Position numbers and translations under genes: made by a program. A stretch of DNA of 64,000 nt from NCBI RefSeq assembly GCF_009193265.1, contig NZ_VZZZ01000004.1:434001-498000 (forward strand), given 5' to 3'. The first letter of the stretch is position 1. Each line of letters starts with the position of its first letter. Below are positions 54,971-63,800 of the stretch, one piece after another. A model generated the notes under the pieces. The model was not told the DNA's origin and searched no databases. It saw only the letters and a program-made list of their open reading frames with translations. The stretch comes from Marinobacter changyiensis. Its GTDB lineage: Bacteria; Pseudomonadota; Gammaproteobacteria; Pseudomonadales; Oleiphilaceae.

Positions 54971-55512
54971 GCGCCCCCATGACAAGCCGCACTCCCCAAC
55001 CGTTTATTGCAATGATTCTGGGCCTGACCCTGACCCTCACAGGCTGCTCCGTTACCCAGAAGCTCACCCTGGGCGTGGACGATCCCTGCGCTTCCCTGAA
55101 GGCCATTATTGCGGACTATCCGTCGGGATTTGCCCAGTACCGCGGAAGCGCCAACAACTTCAACACCATGACAGTTTTTTCGGCAAAGGAGCAGATCATC
55201 AAGGGCCACTGTGAGATATGGTCCTGGGCTAACAACGATTCGGCCTATGTCTGCTCAGTCAATGCGCCCAATGATGAGGTGGCCGCCGCACGTTACGACA
55301 CAGCGGTCAGCTCCACATCCCAGTGTATTGGAAACACCTGGCAATCGGCCGAAAGGGATCGCGTCCGGGACGGCGACAAAGCCGGTGTAGCAACCCATTT
55401 CAAATCACCAGATCCAGCCGATCCGGGTGTGTCGGTTCACAGGGTGGCGTTTCGGGGGAGCTCTTCGGTCTACGTCTACGTGGGTAAGTCGGGCCAGACG
55501 GGCGACTTCTGA
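54967..55512 (+). CDS. Second exported lipoprotein of unknown function
   Basis: 181 aa with a signal peptide and lipobox LTLTGC (Cys near 27). The mature part has four further cysteines (DDPCASL, KGHCEIW, AYVCSV, TSQCIGN) and a C-terminal VHRVAFRGSSSVYVYVGK segment. No family recognised. Translationally coupled to the preceding lipoprotein by an ATGA overlap, so the two are probably partners. Confidence 0.78.
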   Translation: MSAPMTSRTPQPFIAMILGLTLTLTGCSVTQKLTLGVDDPCASLKAIIADYPSGFAQYRGSANNFNTMTVFSAKEQIIKGHCEIWSWANNDSAYVCSVNAPNDEVAAARYDTAVSSTSQCIGNTWQSAERDRVRDGDKAGVATHFKSPDPADPGVSVHRVAFRGSSSVYVYVGKSGQTGDF

Positions 55513-55571
55513 ACCGCGCGATCCGGAAAACGCCATGCCTGAAACCCAAAATCAACTGGTTAGGGCGGAAT

Positions 55572-55594
55572 TTCCACACAAAGTACTAAATTCG
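55572..55594 (-). repeat. Copy of the dispersed IS-end-like repeat
   Basis: TTCCACACAAAGTACTAAAT, nearly identical to the copy at 63662-63683. The rest of the 315 bp between the second lipoprotein and the EF-hand protein shows no gene. Confidence 0.6.
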
Positions 55595-55827
55595 TCGTCC
55601 TGATCAAGATTGACCATGACCTCGCATTAGGCCGACCCAGAGATGGAGAATTCGACCCCAGTTGTCTTTTTTGCTGTCCCAGTTTGGGTTTGGCGATCCG
55701 AATTAGGGGAAGGGTTTCGTGACTAGCCCGATATTATTCCATGTGTTCCTAAACCTTAAAAAGTGACCTAATCTGATAAGGCTATTGAATCCTTTGAAAA
55801 TTATCCGAATTGCTGGAGATTAGCCAG

Positions 55828-56235
55828 ATGAAAACAAAACCATCGACCTTACTCGGTCTTGCATTAGGCATTGGGCTGACCGGGTGCTCTGCAATGAAAT
55901 CTTCCGAGCTCTCTGACACTGCCACAAAGACATCCGACTCACCGATAGCTCAGTTTAAATGCGCGGACCGTAATGGCAATGAATATATTGATCAGTCTGA
56001 GCTCGTATATTTGCGCCAATGCGGTATCGGAGAAGATCTCGCTTGTGGGAGTGTTCCAGAGTCAGGTAAAGAGCGACCGGCAAAAACTGACTTCGATCTT
56101 GGACTAAGATTTCTGCAGATTACAGACGCTGACGGAGACGATCGGATCAGCAAACTGGAATTTCGGGCTCATTGTAACGACGACGAATTTAGTACTTCTT
56201 GTGAAAATTCAGTACTTTCTGTGGCTACTCTTTAG
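55828..56235 (+). CDS. EF-hand lipoprotein with C-terminus replaced by IS-end sequence
   Basis: 135 aa. Lipobox GLTGC after a signal peptide (Cys near 20). Two EF-hand calcium loops: DRNGNEYIDQSE and DADGDDRISKLE. The tail after about residue 118 (FSTSCENSVLSVATL) is encoded by repeat units of the dispersed IS-end-like sequence, so the original end has been lost. The ATG at 55828 follows GGAGATTAGCCAG. It may still fold as a calcium-binding outer-membrane lipoprotein. Confidence 0.7.
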   Translation: MKTKPSTLLGLALGIGLTGCSAMKSSELSDTATKTSDSPIAQFKCADRNGNEYIDQSELVYLRQCGIGEDLACGSVPESGKERPAKTDFDLGLRFLQITDADGDDRISKLEFRAHCNDDEFSTSCENSVLSVATL

Positions 56236-56285
56236 CACTTTCTGTGGTCGTTCATGTCATGGACGACCACAGAAAGTACTGAATT
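56186..56285. repeat. IS-end-like repeat cluster with a 47-nt near-perfect palindrome
   Basis: Three units run forward (AATTTAGTACTTCTTGTG, AATTCAGTACTTTCTGTG, TTTAGCACTTTCTGTGGTCG) and one runs back (CGACCACAGAAAGTACTGAA). The last two units face each other around one T at 56257 and form a 23-bp inverted repeat with two mismatches (56234-56256 / 56258-56280). It lies between the convergent EF-hand and DUF3604 genes and may also stop transcription. Confidence 0.7.
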
Positions 56286-56403
56286 ATCCGAAAAAGAAAT
56301 CAATGGGTTAGGACTCTAATTACGCATGCACCAATGCAGGAAACGGCCAAGGTAAAGAGAGGGATGCTTCGAAAAGTTCTGCACGGCCCGTAAAAAAGAC
56401 TCC

Positions 56404-58353
56404 CTAGCCTTGGGGTGTGTACCAGATCGGCGACGTGTAGACCCGTTCTTGTTGAGTCTTGCGCTTTCCTTCAGGGATCTCAACGCCGAAAAAGACGCTG
56501 TCATACATCAGCCAGCTTGGGGTCGGGATCTCAAGAACACGGACATAGTAGAAGGCACGTTGAGCGGGATCAAAGTCCGGATCTTTCCAGAAAGTTTGAA
56601 GAAACGGCTCGCCGATTGAGTTGCTGTATTCCGCCTTTTCAAAGTCTACCGTGTTACCGACCGGGGGCAGTTTGCCATCCGCTCCTGGCTGTCGGTCGCC
56701 AGACCAGGCGACATCGTAAACCTTTTCCTTCGGCTCTCCCGCTTCCGTTGTCCATCCCTTGATAATTTGAACCCGATCGAGATTCGCTCCGTCGGGGTCA
56801 CGCAGGGCGCGAACCAGCAATGTTGGTGCGCCACCGTCAGGAGCATCGCTGAGGTCACCTCCCATGGGGACGCCATTTTCATACCCATGGGCCGCAAAAT
56901 TCGATCGCTGAAGGTCAATTTCCTCGAAGCCCCAACCGGCAAAGACTCTCACGCGCATCCGGGTGCCGGTTGTCGCAAAGGTCTCTTTGCGTTTCATGGC
57001 GTCCCAAAGTGCTTCGCGGGTGTTTTCACGAGCCCAGACAGCCGCGATTCCTGCGGCCAGCCCATCGCCGACGATCTGATCGTCAGAGGGATCATCAGGA
57101 GTAAAACGTCCGGTAATCTGCTCTTCAAAACGGATCGGATCGGCGGTTGGCTCGACAAAAGTTATCTTGCCAAAAAAATTATTTTCCTGAGCGGTAGAAA
57201 GGCCCGTATGTGCGTCGGTTGATCCCACAACGCCCATCTTGAAGGGATTCACGCCCAGTTCGGCCTCGTAGGTCAGGCCACGCTTCCAGGCAGACCGCGC
57301 ATATTCACGAGGCAGCATTTCCGGTGTCTTGGGCTCTTCCCCGAAACTCCCCTTGTCCCAGGTGTAGTAGTCCGCGAACTCGTCATTTGGTGAGAGCATC
57401 GGGTGCGCCTCACCATCGCCCTTGATCTGCGTTACTTCGTAAATCGGCTCCCATTTCTGGCGACGTTCGGCATAGTCAGCACTCAAGGGTTCCCCGGACA
57501 AAGTGACGTCATCAAACATGAGTCCGTTCGACAGATTCCCGTTGTGGGGGATAGCCAGTAAGCGGCCACCTGTCTTTGCTTCGTAGTCTGCCATCCACTG
57601 CCAGAGGTCTTCCGGATCGTCACTATCATAGGTTGAGAAAGGCAAGATCTGGTCAGCGAGTTCCTTGCCGTCCCGGAAGATCACATTCCGGTGAAGGTTG
57701 TTGCCGTTTGGGCCGGATGTCCATTCATAACCGATGAACGCAGTGAAGCTACCAGGCTGATTGTGGCGCTCAGCCGCTTCTGTTACGCGTTTCCACATCG
57801 TCTCGTCAAGCCCTGTACCCTCCATTGGGTCGGAGCCTCCGACGGTGTTCACAGCACCAAACCATTGGACATAGGTTTCATTGCGCGCGTCGATTGTCTT
57901 GGGCGCGTAGGTTTCAGCCAGAGTTCGCCCCCAATCGTTGGAGTCGAGGATCGGGTTCTTTTCTTCAAGGGCAATGGCGATTCCGAGATTCTCAGAATGG
58001 TCTGCGACAACGAGGAAGTCGAGCGGCCGCTGAAGCCGGGCAGGAATACCCTGCGACGAAATAACCTCCTCACCTTTGGCAAAACGATAGGCATCATCTG
58101 GAGTGGTCGTTGCCATCGCAAGCCCCGCATCGGCGGAAAAGGCCGTGTGAAGATGGGTATCACCGAAGAAAACCTGATTCGGGAAGTCCTCTTTCAGGTA
58201 CGGTGAATATTTTACGTCGCCTGAACCTATTGAATGCGGCGCAGGCAATTCCTGCGCGAATACGGGCGAAACAGTAAGCAGTGCTGCAGCGAGCGAACTT
58301 GAAACGGTTAAACCGGATAGGATTCCGTGGGTCTGCTTGATTTCGAATGGCAT
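56404..58353 (-). CDS. Exported DUF3604 protein (PHP/amidohydrolase-like)
   Basis: 649 aa with a signal peptide ending near SPVFA. Metal-site motifs are VFFGDTHLHTAFSADAGL (near 65), LDFLVVADHSENLG (near 115), IPHNGNLSNG (near 267) and GVVGSTDAHTGLS (near 380). The C-terminus ends in the family's SPIWYTPQG. DUF3604 proteins look like periplasmic metal-dependent hydrolases of unknown substrate. The HupE/UreJ-like and PpiC genes upstream on the same strand, and the tail of a second DUF3604 gene at 60391, form a recurring neighbourhood. Confidence 0.9.
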   Translation of the reverse strand: MPFEIKQTHGILSGLTVSSSLAAALLTVSPVFAQELPAPHSIGSGDVKYSPYLKEDFPNQVFFGDTHLHTAFSADAGLAMATTTPDDAYRFAKGEEVISSQGIPARLQRPLDFLVVADHSENLGIAIALEEKNPILDSNDWGRTLAETYAPKTIDARNETYVQWFGAVNTVGGSDPMEGTGLDETMWKRVTEAAERHNQPGSFTAFIGYEWTSGPNGNNLHRNVIFRDGKELADQILPFSTYDSDDPEDLWQWMADYEAKTGGRLLAIPHNGNLSNGLMFDDVTLSGEPLSADYAERRQKWEPIYEVTQIKGDGEAHPMLSPNDEFADYYTWDKGSFGEEPKTPEMLPREYARSAWKRGLTYEAELGVNPFKMGVVGSTDAHTGLSTAQENNFFGKITFVEPTADPIRFEEQITGRFTPDDPSDDQIVGDGLAAGIAAVWARENTREALWDAMKRKETFATTGTRMRVRVFAGWGFEEIDLQRSNFAAHGYENGVPMGGDLSDAPDGGAPTLLVRALRDPDGANLDRVQIIKGWTTEAGEPKEKVYDVAWSGDRQPGADGKLPPVGNTVDFEKAEYSNSIGEPFLQTFWKDPDFDPAQRAFYYVRVLEIPTPSWLMYDSVFFGVEIPEGKRKTQQERVYTSPIWYTPQG

Positions 58354-58512
58354 GGTAGCTCTCCACCCTGTGATGAGCCGACTGGCGGTTCGTGGGTTAA
58401 CTACGTTTTTTTTGAATAATAGCCAATACGCTCAAAAAGACCAGACGGGACACTAGCTGCCCATTTTTGTTCTGGCCCATGTCCTCGACCGAACTCTCAT
58501 GGTAAAGCGCCA

Positions 58513-59529
58513 CTAAACAAAACTGACGATGCGCTCGATAGTCCAGAATGCCGCCATTCCACCAATACTGTAAACCGGTATCCGCCAGGCCCAGGAGGGC
58601 ATCGCCAGGCGACTGAGCCCCATCTGCAACACGATCATGGCTAATACGAAAGCGATTTGCCCGGCCTCAACCCCAATGTTGAAGAAGAGCAGGGCCGAGG
58701 GAATCGCATGCTCTGGCAGGCCGATGTCTGACAACGCCCCGGCGAAGCCAAAACCGTGCAGTAGGCCGAACGCGAAGGCGACAACCCACGGCGCCTTTCG
58801 GGTGAGCCCCGGCCGCCCCTGACGCCAGTGCACGATCTCCATAGCAACGAACACAATGCTGAGAGCGATTACGGCCTCGACCGGCTGGCCCGGCACGCTG
58901 ACCAAGCCCAGCGAGGCGCCCGCCAAGGTAACGCTATGTGCAAGGGTGAAACAGGTGATGGTAGCCACCAGCTTGCGCCCGCTTTCAACGATGAGCAGCA
59001 ACGCCAGCACGAACAGAAGATGGTCGATGCCGAAGAGAATATGCTCTACGCCGAGTACGAAGTAGGTACCGGCGACCATGAAGAGACTCTCCGCCTCCGT
59101 CAGCGTAACGGCGGGCTGGTCGGGCGTCAGTCGGGCAATCTGGGTGGTTGCGTCGGCGCGCTCGTAACGGACAAGCACATCGGTGACAGTGGCCTCCAGA
59201 CCTGCAATACGCAACTCGCCGCCGTCGATTCCGCCCGGACAGTTGGCCAGCCAGCGTGAAGTTTCGACGCCTCCGTCGAGCCAGGTCCTGCCTTCGCCGC
59301 GGCTTTCGCAATTAGCCGGTAAAACGGGGGCGATGAGCAGTTCTACCTCGCCGCCGGTGGGCCGGCGCCACAACACATCATAGGTCTCGGCAGGACCCAC
59401 TGCGGAGTCATCCGAGTTTGCCTGGATGCGCAGGTAGGCGGGCCGCACCTCGTGGGCCGACGCGGGCAAGGACGTGAGAAGGAAGTTGAAGAGCAACAGC
59501 CATGTCGGCCAGCATCTCAGACAAAGCAT
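58513..59529 (-). CDS. HupE/UreJ-family membrane protein with periplasmic domain
   Basis: 338 aa. Signal peptide (ends LPASA/HEVRPAYL), then a periplasmic beta-rich domain of about 120 residues with two Cys (NCESRGEG, ANCPGG). A six-helix HupE/UreJ module follows, with EHILFGIDHLLFVLALLL, FTLAHSVTLAGASLG and FGLLHGFGFAGAL. The HxxxGxDH motif is the presumed metal site. The protein at 14570 belongs to the same superfamily but lacks the periplasmic domain. It starts 3 bp after the PpiC gene, so they are one operon. Confidence 0.88.
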   Translation of the reverse strand: MLCLRCWPTWLLLFNFLLTSLPASAHEVRPAYLRIQANSDDSAVGPAETYDVLWRRPTGGEVELLIAPVLPANCESRGEGRTWLDGGVETSRWLANCPGGIDGGELRIAGLEATVTDVLVRYERADATTQIARLTPDQPAVTLTEAESLFMVAGTYFVLGVEHILFGIDHLLFVLALLLIVESGRKLVATITCFTLAHSVTLAGASLGLVSVPGQPVEAVIALSIVFVAMEIVHWRQGRPGLTRKAPWVVAFAFGLLHGFGFAGALSDIGLPEHAIPSALLFFNIGVEAGQIAFVLAMIVLQMGLSRLAMPSWAWRIPVYSIGGMAAFWTIERIVSFV

Positions 59530-59532
59530 GGG

Positions 59533-60369
59533 CTAGCGCCCCCTGTCGCCCATGAAGGGCTCGACGGTGATCCTGTAATTGTCGGCCAGGTTGTCATACA
59601 GGTCTGCTACTGCCTGCTGGCGTCGTTCGGCCAGCAGGTCGTTTCGCACGGTCTGCCAGACCTCCACAAGCGGAAGAATCTGGCTCTCGGTGTGGCCGGC
59701 CATTCTCACCAGATGCTGGCCGAACCCGGACTCCACGGGTCCAGCCCAGCTATCCTCTGGCAGCGCGGCGAGAGCATCAGCGAAACCGGTGCCGAAGGTG
59801 GCTGCGACTTCACGACGGGTGGCGTCACGCATGGCTCGCGGCAGGGAGATGACGTCAGCGGCGGTTTCCGCCTCGCTGCCGCCGGCTTCGAGCTGCAGCA
59901 GCGCGCCAAGGGCGTCCTCACGGGCTTTTTCGTTGCGGTGGTCGGCGCTGAAATAGAGCTGCTGGAAGGAATAGCGTGGGTCAGCTCGGTAGTCTTCTTT
60001 GTGCACCTCGTAAAAAGCAACGATCTCCTCGGTGGTGGGCGGCGTCATGGAGGCCAGATCCTCAGTCAGGAGTTCGAGTTTCTGCCTCAGGCGTCGGCGG
60101 ATAACGATGTCGTTGCGGTCGAGCTCCATCGCGCTGGCTTCCCGATAGGCGATCTCCTGGCGGATGTAGTCCTCCAGCAGTCCCTGGAATTCCTCGGCCG
60201 TCGGGGGGCGCTGCCAGGTCTGCCTGAAGGTGCTAACCAGATTGTCCTGCTGGCCGCGGGTGACGACAATTTGCCCCGCGTCGTCGCCGTCGCCCAGCCA
60301 GGCGTAGGTCGCAAAGATGAAAACGCCGAGCGCCAGGAAGTGAAAAAAAGGTTCCTTCAGTATCGTCAT
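59533..60369 (-). CDS. PpiC-type peptidyl-prolyl isomerase, membrane-anchored
   Basis: 278 aa. An N-terminal anchor helix (EPFFHFLALGVFIFATYAWL) is followed by a SurA/PpiD-like helical part (YIRQEIAYREASAMELDRND) and a parvulin-like domain (DPRYSFQQLYFSADHRNEKA, GFGQHLVRMAGHTES). It probably folds or inserts the neighbouring exported proteins. It overlaps nothing upstream, and a DUF3604 tail relic lies 20 bp before its start. Confidence 0.86.
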   Translation of the reverse strand: MTILKEPFFHFLALGVFIFATYAWLGDGDDAGQIVVTRGQQDNLVSTFRQTWQRPPTAEEFQGLLEDYIRQEIAYREASAMELDRNDIVIRRRLRQKLELLTEDLASMTPPTTEEIVAFYEVHKEDYRADPRYSFQQLYFSADHRNEKAREDALGALLQLEAGGSEAETAADVISLPRAMRDATRREVAATFGTGFADALAALPEDSWAGPVESGFGQHLVRMAGHTESQILPLVEVWQTVRNDLLAERRQQAVADLYDNLADNYRITVEPFMGDRGR

Positions 60370-60390
60370 GGTGCCTCCTGCGAGCCTGCC

Positions 60391-60450
60391 TCAAGGGTTG
60401 TACCAGATAGGCGAAATGTAGGCGCGCTCTGCATTGGCGCGAGGTGCTCT
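60391..60450 (-). pseudogene. Tail of a second DUF3604 gene
   Basis: The last codons before a TGA at 60391 on the minus strand read APRANAERAYISPIWYNP, close to the end of the DUF3604 protein at 56404 (QERVYTSPIWYTPQG). No upstream homology is found. The remaining sequence to 60682 carries no gene. Confidence 0.6.
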
Positions 60451-60682
60451 TGCAGAGAGTTCTGGGAGTAGGGGCCGCCTTGCTGATTCCGGAATTTTTG
60501 GATTCGCAGTTCAAGATTAGTGCTTATCTGAAGCAGCGCCAAGTTCTTTTCTGTGTAGCGATGTTCTTGGATAACCCTGTAGAGATGAACGAACTTTCGG
60601 GATGAGAATGCGTGCCTGACCGATAGCTTCTGGTAACACGTCAACGCAAAAGGAGAGGGCGAAGATATAATCCATAATAGTA

Positions 60683-60901
60683 TTATTTTAAAGGATTTTT
60701 TTTGTTTGGACAGGAGAGGACGCTAAGGGCGGTTAGCACTGGCTGAGCCTCGACTAAAGAAAAGAAAGCTCTCGTGATTTGACCAACTCGGTCCATTTTT
60801 CGGATTAGCTGTTGGCGTTGGCTTTTTTGGGTCCAGTCATTGTCCAATGGCAGTTCAAGGCCAATGGTCGGAGGCCCTGAAGTCAACTTTGAAATAGTCA
60901 T
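60683..60901 (-). pseudogene. Truncated gene, N-terminus like luciferase-type oxidoreductases
   Basis: A 72-codon frame starts at an ATG with AAAGAGG 7 bases upstream, 43 bp after the MFS transporter on the same strand. Residues 1-25 (SGPPTIGLELPLDNDWT) resemble the opening of some luciferase-like flavin monooxygenases. After about residue 30 the sequence is unlike any family I know and soon ends. It is probably the 5' remnant of a gene once cotranscribed with the transporter. Confidence 0.35.
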
Positions 60902-60944
60902 AACAAACCTCTTTGGACCTCCCTCTCGGGAGGCCCCTCAAGTC

Positions 60945-62117
60945 TCATGCAGTTGCTGTTCTGCGGTTGTCTAGCGATGCTGAAAGCCGGGTCAGGAGAA
61001 GCGCACTGAGGACGATAACTCCGCCAATCCAAGGCGTGTTCATCAGCCCCATATCCTCGACCACGTGCCCACCAAGCCAGGCGCCGCCGGCAATACCGAT
61101 GTTGAATGCGGCGATGTTTAATCCGGATGCGACGTCAACGGAATGAGGCGTATACCGCTCAGCGAGCTGGACGACATAGACCTGCAGGCCCGGTACGTTG
61201 CCGAAGGCAAAGGCACCCCAAACAAGCAGGGTGATAACCGCTGCAATCGGATTGTAGGCAGTGAAGGTAAGCACAAAGAGGATGGCAGCCAGACCACCGA
61301 AAATGATGTACAGCGCCGAGGTCGGCCCGAGGCGGTCTGCGAGCCTGCCGCCCCAGATATTGCCGGTGGCCACAGAGATGCCATAAACCAGCAGCAGCAC
61401 GCTGACCATGCCAGACGCAAATCCCGTGACATCCTCCAGAATCGGTGTCAGGTAGGTGAAGGCCGTGAAGGTGCCGCCATAGCCAACGGCGGTCATGGCG
61501 TACACCAGCAGCAATCGCGGATGGGTGATGACTTCAAGCTGTTGGTGGAGCGTGGCCGGCGCTGATTTCTTCAGGTTTTTCGGCACCAGCAGCGCGCTGC
61601 CAATCAGTGCAATGGTACCCAGGGCAGCGACGGTCAGGAACGTAGCACGCCAGCCGAAGGTCTGCCCGATAAACGTGCCCAGTGGAACGCCTGTAACCAG
61701 TGCCACCGTTAGACCGGTGAACATGATGGCTATTGCGCTGGCCTCTTTGTCCTTTGAGACAAGACTGGTCGCAATCGTTGAGCCAATCGAGAAGAACACG
61801 CCGTGAGCGAGCCCTGTCAGGATTCGGGCGGTCATCAGCGAGGTGTAATTCGGGGCCATCCAGGCAAGAACATTACCAATGATGAAAAGACTCATCAGGG
61901 ATAGCAGCACCCATTTCCGATTCCAGCGACCCGTTAACGCAGTAAGTACAGGGGCGCCAACTGCGACACCGAGCGCATACAAGCTGACCAAGAGGCCAGC
62001 TGAAGGCAGAGTAACGCCCAGATCCTGGGCGATGGTTGGAACCAGTCCGACGATGACGAATTCGGTGGTCCCGATTGCAAAGGCACTTAATGTAAGTGCA
62101 AATAATGCAATAGGCAT
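60945..62117 (-). CDS. MFS transporter of the DHA1 type (AraJ/YdhP-like)
   Basis: 390 aa with twelve membrane helices. It begins MPIALFALTLSAFAIGTTEF and VIVGLVPTIAQDLGVTLPSA, the hallmark of DHA1 AraJ/YdhP-like exporters. GRWNRKWVL follows helix 2 as the motif A equivalent. The frame is open 134 codons upstream, but those overlap the divergent LysR gene. The ATG at 62117 has GGAGATACG upstream and is the clear start. Export of sugars or drugs is the family role. Confidence 0.93.
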   Translation of the reverse strand: MPIALFALTLSAFAIGTTEFVIVGLVPTIAQDLGVTLPSAGLLVSLYALGVAVGAPVLTALTGRWNRKWVLLSLMSLFIIGNVLAWMAPNYTSLMTARILTGLAHGVFFSIGSTIATSLVSKDKEASAIAIMFTGLTVALVTGVPLGTFIGQTFGWRATFLTVAALGTIALIGSALLVPKNLKKSAPATLHQQLEVITHPRLLLVYAMTAVGYGGTFTAFTYLTPILEDVTGFASGMVSVLLLVYGISVATGNIWGGRLADRLGPTSALYIIFGGLAAILFVLTFTAYNPIAAVITLLVWGAFAFGNVPGLQVYVVQLAERYTPHSVDVASGLNIAAFNIGIAGGAWLGGHVVEDMGLMNTPWIGGVIVLSALLLTRLSASLDNRRTATA

Positions 62118-62217
62118 AACGTATCTCCATTGGAGTTGATTGACGTTGCCTAGTGTGGTCTTCCATACTTTTGCGATAAACGGCGCTTTGTGAAAATTAC
62201 TTTTGCGGATATTGAAA

Positions 62218-63111
62218 ATGAAAAGTCGGGCGGACGATCTGTTCCTTTTGCTCGCTGTGGTCGATAGCGGCAGTTTCAGTGCCGCTGCGGAACAGTCAGA
62301 GGTTTCTGTGACGAGGGTTTCGCGAGCAGTTACTCGGCTTGAAAAAAGCCTGGCCACCACGTTACTGAACCGAACAACTCGAAGAATCAATCTGACGGAA
62401 GAGGGTCGACTATTCGTCGAAAAGGTCCGTGCGGGACTGGCAAACCTGGAAGAGGCGGAGGAGCAGTTAAGCATTCGAAAACAACGCCCAGCGGGCCGCC
62501 TCAGAGTGGATGCCGCCAATCCGTTTTTGCTACACCAAATCGTGCCTTTTGTTAGGGAGTTCCGGGAAGTCTATCCGGAAATTGAGCTTGAGCTAACAGC
62601 AAGTGATCAGATTGTTGATTTGCTCGAAAGACGGATTGATGTGGCTATTCGAATAGGCCCTCTAGAGGACTCTACCCTGCATGCGAAATCTTTGGGGCGT
62701 TCACCGTTGTCCATCGTGGCATCACCCGAATATCTGAAAAGCAGAGGTGGTTGTGCTTCTCCAAAAGAATTAATGCATCACAGTATTGTTGGATTTACAG
62801 CGCCAGAGTCACTGAATGTCTGGCATTTGGGCGAGGGTGTTCGAGTCCAGCCAACAATCCGGGCCAGCAGCGGTGAGGCGGTCCGTCAGCTTTGCCTGGC
62901 GGGCAACGGCTTGGCGTATCTATCGCTGTTCATGGTCGAAGCTGATATCAAACACGGTAAGTTGATAGAAGTTCTCCCCGATCATTTGGTTCGTCCGAAT
63001 CCCAGAGAATTAGTAAACGCAGTTTACTATCGGAACACGACTTTAGCCGCGCGCATTCAGGTGTTTCTGGATTTCTTTATGGGTCGCTGGCAGTTTGGCC
63101 GTCAGGAATAG
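62218..63111 (+). CDS. LysR-family transcriptional regulator
   Basis: 297 aa. DNA-binding domain ADDLFLLLAVVDSGSFSAAA to RAVTRLEKSLATTLLNRTTR, then a standard effector domain (GRLRVDAANPFLLHQIVPFV). Divergent from the MFS exporter, with 100 bp between, so it most likely regulates it. The ATG at 62218 is preferred to the TTG 15 bases earlier. Confidence 0.92.
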   Translation: MKSRADDLFLLLAVVDSGSFSAAAEQSEVSVTRVSRAVTRLEKSLATTLLNRTTRRINLTEEGRLFVEKVRAGLANLEEAEEQLSIRKQRPAGRLRVDAANPFLLHQIVPFVREFREVYPEIELELTASDQIVDLLERRIDVAIRIGPLEDSTLHAKSLGRSPLSIVASPEYLKSRGGCASPKELMHHSIVGFTAPESLNVWHLGEGVRVQPTIRASSGEAVRQLCLAGNGLAYLSLFMVEADIKHGKLIEVLPDHLVRPNPRELVNAVYYRNTTLAARIQVFLDFFMGRWQFGRQE

Positions 63112-63324
63112 TTAGCCGGAATGTGTTTTCGTGGGTTTCAAACGAATAAGATTTGCTATTTCCGGCAACCAAGGGCTTATCGGAGTGACTCGGGCGCCAT
63201 ATTCGCACTTCGTAGGACGATATGTCTGGAGCCATATTCCTGACCTTAGAGCTTTAAATTAACCTTTGCAGGCCAGGCGACGAGATACTTCCTAACTAAA
63301 GTTGATTACGTTTCGGCGGACGCC

Positions 63325-63424
63325 AAATTGAGCGTCTTGTGTGGAAATTGAGCACTTTTCGTTGGGAAATTGAGTACTTTGAGTGGGCATCCAGCTATTC
63401 TTTAGCACTTTCTGTGGTCGTCCA
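63325..63424 (+). repeat. Array of four units of the dispersed IS-end-like repeat
   Basis: Units about 21 bases long: AAATTGAGCGTCTTGTGTGG, AAATTGAGCACTTTTCGTTG, AAATTGAGTACTTTGAGTGG and, after a 13-base gap, TTTAGCACTTTCTGTGGTCG. They are in tandem and in one orientation. Multiple direct repeats at an end are typical of transposase-binding sites, as in IS21-type elements; the family assignment is a guess. Confidence 0.65.
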
Positions 63425-63661
63425 TTGTAGATTTCAAACGTATGTAAGACTTGCTACTTCAGGAAATCAGGGACTTATAGGAGGGATTTGAAATGAGCGA
63501 ATTTTGGCCTCAAATTCTTCACGAGATATTCCACCTATTTTTCAAAATTAGATGAGACTGATTTGAAAAGTAGTGTTTAGTGGACTGATTTTATTATTTA
63601 AATCCTAGTATTTTATAGCAGCACCAAAGCGAACTGTCTAGATTTATGAAGGTGCTTGGTC

Positions 63662-63683
63662 TTCCACATAAAGTACTAAATTC
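63662..63683 (-). repeat. Opposing copy of the IS-end-like repeat
   Basis: TTCCACATAAAGTACTAAAT lies inverted relative to the array at 63325-63424, about 240 bp away. Together they could be the two ends of a short element of roughly 350 bp. Confidence 0.5.
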
Positions 63684-63800
63684 GCTGGCCAGATTTATGA
63701 ATAGAAGGCAGATGGTTTCTGCAGGCAAACGTGTCCGTGCTTTACAGTCGGCAGTTTTCACTCTAACGCATAAAAACATGTAAAAGTGTCGATGGTGTGT

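Larger units (their letters stand above)
63112..63800. other. Gene-free stretch with repeat ends
   Basis: About 690 bp, A+T-rich in its right half, with no frame I can support on either strand. It contains the four-unit repeat array (63325-63424) and one opposing unit (63662-63683), which may bound a small non-autonomous element. Confidence 0.55.

Noticed and set aside
63325..63424. Tandem repeats considered as a CRISPR array
   Set aside because: Units touch each other with no spacers of regular length, and no cas gene is near.
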